DNA from: Chloroflexota bacterium
Lineage (GTDB): Bacteria; Chloroflexota; FW602-bin22; JAMCYS01
Assembly (NCBI GenBank): GCA_021847625.1
Contig: JAJZQK010000240.1
Location: 1-6,047 of the forward strand
Length of the DNA: 6,047 bases
Reading direction: 5' to 3'
Numbering within the stretch: position 1 is the stretch's first letter; each line of letters opens with the position of its first letter. The notes under the pieces were generated by a model. The model saw only the letters and a list, made by a program, of their open reading frames with translations, ran no database searches and was not told the DNA's origin. The position numbers and the translations under genes were made by a program. Below, in pieces: positions 1 to 6,047 of the stretch.

Positions 1-18
1 CGTCTTCAACTTGGGCAT
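1..18 (-). CDS. rpmI: Ribosomal protein L35, first six codons only (cut by window edge)
   Basis: Only the start of this gene is in the window: ATG at 18-16 on the minus strand, reading M-P-K-L-K-T. Bacterial L35, a small protein of the large ribosomal subunit, typically begins MPK(M/L)KT, so rpmI is the best reading; rplT (L20) would be expected next, outside the window. The start is well supported by a strong Shine-Dalgarno (AAGGAGAG, 26-33) with a 7-nt spacer, and by a promoter at 87-116. Six residues are a thin basis, and another short basic protein cannot be excluded. No infC lies directly upstream; the gene in front is rsmE, so rpmI appears to open its own transcript. Confidence 0.7.
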
Positions 19-42
19 GGTATAACTCTCCTTACAACGGGT

Positions 43-77
43 GCCGCCGGGGAAATGCCTAATGATTCCTCGGCGGC
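43..77 (-). promoter_or_regulatory. Leader hairpin of rpmI
   Basis: An inverted repeat pairs 68-77 with 43-52. In the minus-strand RNA it forms seven GC-rich pairs, an A-C mismatch, and two more pairs, with a 15-nt loop. It begins within a few nucleotides of the predicted transcription start and ends 9 nt before the Shine-Dalgarno at 26-33. No U-tract follows, so it is not a convincing terminator. L35/L20 operons in other bacteria are controlled by L20 binding to a leader RNA. A similar role here is inference from position. Confidence 0.45.
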
Positions 78-86
78 CGTCCACGA

Positions 87-116
87 ATTATAGCACAGCA
101 AGCCGTGCAGGTGCAA
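87..116 (-). promoter_or_regulatory. Sigma-70-type extended -10 promoter for rpmI
   Basis: On the minus strand a perfect -10 box TATAAT (87-92) is preceded directly by TGC (93-95), giving an extended -10. A -35-like TTGCAC (111-116) lies 18 bp upstream. Transcription would start near 79-81, leaving a leader of about 60 nt before the rpmI ATG. The layout closely matches the rpsO promoter at 5835-5864. Assignment is from consensus matching only. Confidence 0.75.
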
Positions 117-153
117 ACCGGGATGCCGGTCATGAGCTGGCGAGCATGCCCCC

Positions 154-173
154 GGAGGGCGGCGTGTCCCTCC
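154..173 (-). terminator. Weak hairpin just after rsmE, possible end of the pnp-rsmE transcript
   Basis: GGAGGG (168-173 on the minus strand) can pair with CCCTCC (154-159) around an 8-nt loop, starting 5 nt after the rsmE stop codon. No U-tract follows, so it does not meet the usual intrinsic-terminator pattern. It could be a 3'-end stabilising hairpin or have no function. It is listed because no better terminator lies between rsmE and the rpmI promoter. Confidence 0.25.
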
Positions 174-177
174 TAGG

Positions 178-954
178 CTATCCCCCTAGGTCGGCGGCCT
201 CGTAGAGGACGGCCGCCGACACCACCACGGGCGCCGTCTCGGCGCGCAGAATGCGCGGCCCCAGCGTCACGGGCACGATGCCGTAGCGTTTGGCCAGGGC
301 CACCTCCTCTGGCGTGAAGCCTCCCTCGGGGCCGACGAAGATGTTCACGGCAAAGGGACGGGTTCGGGCGCTTGTGCCGGCCGCCGGGGGGGTGAAGCGC
401 TCGCGGAGGACCGTTCGCAATCCATGGCCCTTCTCCTCTTCCCAGGGGAGCAAGGACAGCCCCGCCGCGCGCTCGCAACCGCTTTGGAAGATCTGCGCCG
501 GGTGGAGGACCGGCAGACGTCCCCTCCCCGATTGCTCGGCGGCTTCCACGACGATGCGTTGCCAGCGCTGGATGCGCTGGTCGCCCACCTCGGCCACGGA
601 GCCGATTACGGTGCGGGCGGTGATGAGGGGGACGAAGCCAACGGCGCCGAGCTCGGTGCACTTCTGGAGAGCGTATTCGAAGCGGTCGGCTTTCAAGAGG
701 CCCTGGTAGACCGTGATCTTGGTACGCGGCTCCGTCGTGGCCAGGCGGCGACGAACAACCGCGCCGGTGGCCTGGGTCCTCGTCACCTTCGTCAGTTCGA
801 CGATCGTTTCCCAGCCGGAGTTGTCCAGCAGGCAAATCTGGTCCCCCGGGCGCAGACGCAGCACCAACGCAATCTGGTGGGCGAGCGGGCCTTCGAGCTG
901 CGCCGTGCCGGCCTGGAGCCAGTCCGGGGGTATGAAGAAGCGGTGCGTGGTCAC
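178..954 (-). CDS. rsmE: 16S rRNA (uracil(1498)-N3)-methyltransferase RsmE
   Basis: RsmE uses S-adenosylmethionine to methylate N3 of U1498 in helix 44 of 16S rRNA, on the assembled small subunit in the cytoplasm. The product is 258 residues, a normal length. Visible family signatures are HRFF near the N-terminus (4-7), LAHQ at 24-27, the K-x-x-R-x-E-x-x-x-Q-K-x-T-E-L-G run at 88-103, the EAAEQSGR motif at 137-144, VGPEGGF at 207-213 and LGPRILRAETA at 231-241. The last two belong to the SPOUT trefoil knot that binds SAM. The N-terminal part is the PUA-like RNA-binding region. The start is GTG at 954-952, abutting the prmA TAG with no gap. An AGGAG inside the end of prmA serves as ribosome binding site, so translation is probably coupled. 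The stretch 157-200, before the knot, is Ala/Pro/Arg-rich and looks like a variable linker. Confidence 0.96.
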   Translation of the reverse strand: MTTHRFFIPPDWLQAGTAQLEGPLAHQIALVLRLRPGDQICLLDNSGWETIVELTKVTRTQATGAVVRRRLATTEPRTKITVYQGLLKADRFEYALQKCTELGAVGFVPLITARTVIGSVAEVGDQRIQRWQRIVVEAAEQSGRGRLPVLHPAQIFQSGCERAAGLSLLPWEEEKGHGLRTVLRERFTPPAAGTSARTRPFAVNIFVGPEGGFTPEEVALAKRYGIVPVTLGPRILRAETAPVVVSAAVLYEAADLGG

Positions 955-1848
955 CTATCTTCTCCTGGCGACCAGTGCCACCCAGTCGCCGCGCTGGCGC
1001 CTCTCGACTATCGGCAGGCCGGTGTCGGCAAAGGCTGTGACCACCTCCGCTTCACGCTCGGCGATGATGCCGCTGGCCACGAGCAGCCCTCCCGGCGCCA
1101 GCGCCTCCGCCAGGGGCCCGGCGAGGTCTCGCAGGACGTGGGCGATGATGTTGGCGACGATCAGGTCGAAGGGCGTGGTTATGCCTGCCCGGGGGAGGGA
1201 ACCGTTCTCCACAGAGATAGAGTCTGCCAACCCGTTCGCGGCGGCGTTGGCCCGTGCCGCGTCGACCGCCAGGGGGTCGACGTCAAGGGCCAGCACGCTG
1301 CTGGCACCGAGGAGGGCGGCGGCGATGGCGAGGATACCGGAGCCGGTGCCCAGGTCGAGAACCTGCTGGCCGGGTTTCAGGTAGTCGTCCAGTGTCTCGA
1401 CGCAGAGTTGGGTGGTGGGGTGCAGCCCGGTGCCGAAAGCCATGCCCGGGTCGAGTTGGATGACGATGTCGTCGGGTTGGGGGTCGTACTCACGCCAGGA
1501 GGGCTTAATGACGACGCGGCGGCCGATGCGGTGGACGTGGAAATGCGCCTTCCACGCCTCCGCCCAATCCTGCTCCTTGAGCGTGCGCACGAGGAGCGCG
1601 CCCACGGGGCGGATCATACCCAGCACCCAGAGGCCCGTTTCGATGGCCAGGCGCTTCTCGTCGGCCTGCTCATCCAGCGGCAGGTAGGTCCGCACGGTGA
1701 CAAAAGGACTCGGCGTCCGGGGGCCTTCCCCTTCCACCGAGTCCACGTCTTCCTCGATAGCGGCGCCGCGCCCGTGCCGGGCGAAGAGCTCGCTCACCGG
1801 CTCGACTGCTTCCCTATCCACCTGGCATGACAGCTCGAGCCAGTCCAA
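955..1848 (-). CDS. prmA: Ribosomal protein L11 methyltransferase PrmA
   Basis: PrmA is a SAM-dependent class I methyltransferase that trimethylates amino groups of ribosomal protein L11. The 297-residue product has the expected small N-terminal recognition domain (about 1-100, opening MDWLELS), the connecting DWAEAWKAHFH segment (94-104), the PrmA signature DPGMAFGTGLHPTT (133-146), SAM motif I DLGTGSG (165-171), an acidic end to the next strand (LDVD, 188-191) and the catalytic-region NIIA (233-236). The start is TTG at 1848-1846, chosen because the family N-terminus begins right there and because it lies 1 nt after the dnaJ stop. The AGGGG within the last dnaJ codons is a plausible ribosome binding site. 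Stop-start spacing to dnaJ (1 nt) and rsmE (0 nt) implies one mRNA and coupled translation. PrmA and RsmE both modify the ribosome and are often adjacent. Confidence 0.96.
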   Translation of the reverse strand: MDWLELSCQVDREAVEPVSELFARHGRGAAIEEDVDSVEGEGPRTPSPFVTVRTYLPLDEQADEKRLAIETGLWVLGMIRPVGALLVRTLKEQDWAEAWKAHFHVHRIGRRVVIKPSWREYDPQPDDIVIQLDPGMAFGTGLHPTTQLCVETLDDYLKPGQQVLDLGTGSGILAIAAALLGASSVLALDVDPLAVDAARANAAANGLADSISVENGSLPRAGITTPFDLIVANIIAHVLRDLAGPLAEALAPGGLLVASGIIAEREAEVVTAFADTGLPIVERRQRGDWVALVARRR

Positions 1849-1849
1849 C

Positions 1850-2989
1850 CTACACCCCTAGGGCGTCTTTGAACTTACCGAGCAGACCCTTGTCATCACC
1901 ACCGGGGTGGACGTCGTGCCCGAACGTCTTGGCCAGTTCGAGGAGGATCTTCTTCTGTTCGTCAGTCAGGTCCGTGGGCGTCATCACGTGCACCCGAACA
2001 TGCTGATCGCCCCGGCGGCCGGAACCCAAGTAGGGGATCCCCTTATCCTTGAGTCGGAACACCCTACCGTTCTGCGTCCCGGCCGGAATGCGTATCCGGG
2101 CCTGTTCGCCGCCGAGGGTAGGGATCTCCACCTCATCGCCAAGCGCTGCCTGTGCGACGTTGATTGGCAACTCGAAGATTAGGTCGTTACCCTCGCGCTT
2201 GAACAGCGGGTGTTGGACGACGCGCAAGCGAACGTACAGGTTGCCCGTCGGCCCGCCCTTGACCCCCGCCTCGCCCTCTCCCGTGAGACGGATCTGCTGG
2301 TTGTCATCCACGCCGGCCGGGACCTTGACCGAGATGTGCTTGGGCGAACGCACACGGCCGCTGCCGTGGCACGTCTGGCAGGGGTCGGTGATGATGTGCC
2401 CCTCGCCTCGGCATCGTTCGCAGACATAGACGTTCACGAACTGGCCGAACAACGTCTGCTGCGTACGGCGCACCTCGCCCGAGCCGTGGCAGACGGGGCA
2501 CACCGTCGGCTGCGAGCCGGGTTGCGCCCCGTTTCCTTGGCACGTAGGGCAGGTGCTCCAGCGCGTCACGTCGATCTGCTTCTCCACGCCGAAGGCCGCC
2601 TCTTCCAAGGTGAGCTTCAGCTCGAATTGCAGATCGGCACCGCGCTGGGCGCTGGCGCGCTGCCTCGTCGTCGAGCCCATTCCGCCGAAGAACGACTCGA
2701 ACAGGTCGCCCACGAGGTCGTCGAAGGGCGTGCCGGCCGTCGGACCCGTGCCCGGGCCAAACCCACGCGTGCCAGCGTGCCCGAAGCGATCGTACGTTCG
2801 GCGCTTCTGAGGGTCACTCAGCACTTCGTAGGCCTCGTTGACCTCCTTGAAGCGAGCCTCGGCCCCATCCTCCCGATTGACGTCGGGGTGATATTGGCGA
2901 GCAAGCCGACGGAAGGCGCGCCGGATCTCATCCTCGCTTGCCCCACGACCTACCCCCAGCACGTCATAGTAGTCCCGCTTGTCGCCCAT
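1850..2989 (-). CDS. dnaJ: Chaperone protein DnaJ (class I Hsp40)
   Basis: DnaJ binds unfolded polypeptides and stimulates the ATPase of DnaK. The 379-residue product has the full class I layout: a J domain (about 5-70) with the essential HPD at 34-36, a Gly/Phe-rich linker (about 70-108), a zinc-binding domain with four CxxCxGxG repeats at 147-154, 164-171, 190-197 and 204-211, and the C-terminal substrate-binding domains (about 215-345). All eight zinc-ligand cysteines are present. The ATG at 2989 is the only sensible start, since the J domain begins at once. The nearest Shine-Dalgarno-like sequence is GAGGGG (3006-3011), 16 nt away, so initiation may be weak or coupled to pnp, whose stop is 34 nt upstream. 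Unusually, grpE and dnaK do not precede it; pnp does. No CIRCE operator is seen, so HrcA control is not evident here. Confidence 0.97.
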   Translation of the reverse strand: MGDKRDYYDVLGVGRGASEDEIRRAFRRLARQYHPDVNREDGAEARFKEVNEAYEVLSDPQKRRTYDRFGHAGTRGFGPGTGPTAGTPFDDLVGDLFESFFGGMGSTTRQRASAQRGADLQFELKLTLEEAAFGVEKQIDVTRWSTCPTCQGNGAQPGSQPTVCPVCHGSGEVRRTQQTLFGQFVNVYVCERCRGEGHIITDPCQTCHGSGRVRSPKHISVKVPAGVDDNQQIRLTGEGEAGVKGGPTGNLYVRLRVVQHPLFKREGNDLIFELPINVAQAALGDEVEIPTLGGEQARIRIPAGTQNGRVFRLKDKGIPYLGSGRRGDQHVRVHVMTPTDLTDEQKKILLELAKTFGHDVHPGGDDKGLLGKFKDALGV

Positions 2990-3023
2990 AACTAGCTACT
3001 ATCTACCCCTCGTAGAAACGATT

Positions 3024-5255
<2,232 letters not shown>

Positions 5256-5278
5256 TGCCGAACTAAACCCTCCTTATG

Positions 5279-5317
5279 GCCGACTCTCGTCGGCGCACGC
5301 ATATCGCTCTCTCGTGC
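5279..5317 (-). promoter_or_regulatory. Twin stem-loops in the pnp leader, one with a GNRA tetraloop
   Basis: In the minus-strand RNA two stems abut directly. The upstream one pairs GCACG (5313-5317) with CGTGC (5295-5299) around a 13-nt loop. The downstream one pairs GCCGAC (5289-5294) with GTCGGC (5279-5284) around GAGA, a GNRA-type tetraloop, and ends 3 nt before the pnp Shine-Dalgarno at 5268-5275. A competing 5-bp pairing joins 5336-5340 with 5315-5319. In E. coli, hairpins in the pnp leader are processed by RNase III and the mRNA is then destabilised by PNPase itself. A comparable autoregulatory role here is inference from position and shape. Confidence 0.5.
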
Positions 5318-5348
5318 AGGGAACGGGACGGCAATCTGCAAGATAGTA

Positions 5349-5375
5349 AATAAGCCCAGGTATGGAGGCCCTGGG
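5349..5375 (-). terminator. Intrinsic terminator or attenuator after rpsO
   Basis: CCCAGG (5370-5375 on the minus strand) pairs with CCTGGG (5355-5360) around a 9-nt loop, followed by CTTATT, a U-rich but interrupted tract. It lies 30 nt after the rpsO stop codon. A six-pair stem with a broken U-tract suggests partial termination, which would let some transcripts continue into pnp. No convincing separate pnp promoter is seen downstream of it. Confidence 0.5.
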
Positions 5376-5405
5376 TTAGGCGATCATCGGACTATGGGCC
5401 GGCAC

Positions 5406-5675
5406 CTACCTGCGCAGGCCGAGGCTGCCGACGAGGGTGCGGTAGCGTTCCGCGCTCTCGCGACTCAGATAAGCGAGCAGCCGTCGGCGCTGTCCGATAA
5501 TCTTGAGCAGGCCTCGCTGGGAATGGTGATCGTGCTTGTGTTCTCGTAGGTGCTCCGTTAGCTGGTTGATTCGCTCGGTTAGGAGAGCTACCTGAACCTC
5601 GGTTGAGCCGGTATCGCTCTCGCGCACGCGGTAGCTACTGATGATTTGGTCCTTCGCTTCTTTAGTCAAAGGCAT
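5406..5675 (-). CDS. rpsO: 30S ribosomal protein S15
   Basis: S15 is a primary-binding protein of the small subunit; it binds the three-way junction of helices 20-22 in the central domain of 16S rRNA and forms an intersubunit bridge. The 89-residue product is exactly family length and carries the signature [16 protein letters not shown] (21-36), the [10 protein letters not shown] segment (48-57) and RRRLLAYL (63-70), ending LGLRR. The reading frame stays open far upstream (to 5969), but the S15 family start fixes ATG at 5675; upstream codons lie in the leader, beyond the promoter, and show no S15 similarity. AGGAGG (5690-5695) is 14 nt from the ATG, an unusually long gap. The rpsO-pnp order is conserved in many bacteria. 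Confidence 0.97.
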   Translation of the reverse strand: MPLTKEAKDQIISSYRVRESDTGSTEVQVALLTERINQLTEHLREHKHDHHSQRGLLKIIGQRRRLLAYLSRESAERYRTLVGSLGLRR

Positions 5676-5828
5676 TAAACTACCGTTAACCTCCTGGGGA
5701 TGTGTGGGGGATTGCTGGGTCTGTCTCTGTTTGGCCCCCACTACCCTCGCTACATAACCAGGGTGCCAAGTGGTGGGCGCTGCCCCCAATGCCTCTTTTC
5801 GTTTTCTTGCTGTCCCGTTCTTTATGCC
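5676..5828 (-). promoter_or_regulatory. rpsO 5' leader RNA with competing inverted repeats
   Basis: About 150 nt separate the predicted transcription start from the rpsO ATG. On the minus strand the following can pair: ACCCT (5760-5764) with AGGGT (5743-5747), a 12-nt-loop hairpin; CCACT (5769-5773) with AGTGG (5738-5742), extending it; TTGGC (5765-5769) with GCCAA (5731-5735); and GTGGGGG (5735-5741) with CCCCCAC (5704-5710), 8 nt before the Shine-Dalgarno. The segment 5735-5742 cannot join its upstream and downstream partners together, so alternative folds are implied. S15 represses its own translation through diverse leader structures in several bacterial groups. This leader is a candidate of that kind, judged by eye without energy calculation. 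Confidence 0.5.
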
Positions 5829-5834
5829 GCGTTG

Positions 5835-5864
5835 ATTATAGCATATCCGTGAGACGTGCTGCAA
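5835..5864 (-). promoter_or_regulatory. Sigma-70-type extended -10 promoter for rpsO
   Basis: A perfect TATAAT (5835-5840) is preceded by TGC (5841-5843), and a -35-like TTGCAG (5859-5864) lies 18 bp upstream on the minus strand. Transcription would begin near 5827-5829. Its elements and spacing match the rpmI promoter at 87-116 almost exactly, which strengthens both calls. Confidence 0.78.
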
Positions 5865-6047
5865 ACAACTATGTCTACAGGTGACTGCTTGGTCCCCCTG
5901 CGAGCAGCCCGAGCGGAAGCCCTCGCGATTGCTCGTCTTGCAATCGGCTTGTGGTTCTGGTAGTATCACAGACGCCCGGGGCTAACACTCGGCGTATGCT
6001 TACCGTGTTGTTCGTTCGTTTGCTGGCCCTGCCGCCGGCAGTTGAAG
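5865..6047. other. Right-edge region with no assignable gene; overlapping inverted repeats
   Basis: I recognise no gene here. On the minus strand one frame runs from the edge to a TAA at 6002-6000 (15 codons) and could be the tail of an upstream gene; on the plus strand an ATG at 5996 runs off the edge (17 codons) with no Shine-Dalgarno. Neither gives a recognisable protein. Two inverted repeats overlap: CGATTGC (5926-5932) with GCAATCG (5940-5946), loop 7 nt; and CGAGCA (5901-5906) with TGCTCG (5930-5935), with a smaller CGAG/CTCG pair inside (5910-5913, 5922-5925). Neither has a clear T-tract, so a terminator of an upstream gene is possible but unproven. Confidence 0.3.

Noticed and set aside
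173..190. Two CCTAGG palindromes (173-178, 185-190) around the rsmE stop
   Set aside because: Six-base palindromes this close are weak evidence of anything, and one is within the coding end of rsmE.
619..688. S1 domain of PNPase reads GLVRIGDL where GLVHISEL-like sequence is common
   Set aside because: The rest of the domain is intact and such substitutions look like lineage variation; there is no sign of lost function.
424..1830. Long open frame of 468 codons on the plus strand, antisense to rsmE and prmA
   Set aside because: It lies wholly opposite two well-identified genes, resembles no family I know, and long antisense frames are common in GC-rich coding DNA.
2210..2995. Open frame of 261 codons on the plus strand, antisense to dnaJ
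   Set aside because: It is the mirror of the dnaJ reading frame with biased composition and no recognisable domain.
5676..5969. N-terminal extension of S15, because the frame is open well upstream
   Set aside because: The family start at 5675 gives the exact usual length of 89 residues, and the extension reads through the predicted leader and promoter with no similarity to S15.
5981..5990. CTAACACTC, similar to the left arm of the HrcA operator CIRCE
   Set aside because: The second arm is not found at the required 9-nt spacing in either direction, so it is a chance half-site.
5938..5998. Divergent plus-strand promoter (TTGCAA, 17 bp, TAGTAT) and ATG at 5996
   Set aside because: Each box matches only four of six consensus bases, there is no Shine-Dalgarno before the ATG, and only 17 codons are visible.

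Overview
This window is a housekeeping block from a GC-rich bacterium. All identifiable genes lie on the minus strand. Read in the direction of transcription (right to left) the order is rpsO (ribosomal protein S15), pnp (polynucleotide phosphorylase), dnaJ (class I Hsp40), prmA (ribosomal protein L11 methyltransferase), rsmE (16S rRNA m3U1498 methyltransferase), and then the first six codons of what looks like rpmI (ribosomal protein L35), cut by the left edge. The style of the RsmE, PrmA and PNPase sequences, and the dnaJ-prmA-rsmE succession, suggest Chloroflexota or a neighbouring deep-branching lineage. This placement is inference from remembered family resemblance, not from a search.

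Right part (about 5255-6047): the outermost right edge has no gene I can assign, but carries overlapping inverted repeats. A strong extended -10 promoter (5835-5864) then drives rpsO through a leader of roughly 150 nt that holds several competing inverted repeats, the expected place for S15 feedback control. rpsO ends at 5406 and is followed by a short hairpin with an imperfect U-tract. The 150-nt rpsO-pnp gap carries two abutting stem-loops, one with a GAGA (GNRA) tetraloop, just before the pnp Shine-Dalgarno. Leader hairpins are the usual site of PNPase autoregulation.

Middle and left part (178-5255): pnp, dnaJ, prmA and rsmE form a tight run with gaps of 34, 1 and 0 nt, so they are almost certainly one transcript. 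prmA begins with TTG and rsmE with GTG, each at the stop of the gene before, which implies translational coupling. dnaJ has no grpE, dnaK or hrcA in view; it sits behind pnp instead.

Left edge (1-177): a second extended -10 promoter, nearly the same in layout as the rpsO promoter, drives rpmI through a short leader whose hairpin starts almost at the predicted transcription start. infC, often upstream of rpmI, is absent from this position.

The theme is ribosome build-up and modification (S15, L35, PrmA, RsmE), RNA turnover (PNPase) and protein folding (DnaJ). I see no mobile element, CRISPR array, tRNA, rRNA or defence system. The most interesting content is the untranslated leader RNAs and the pnp-dnaJ-prmA-rsmE arrangement.
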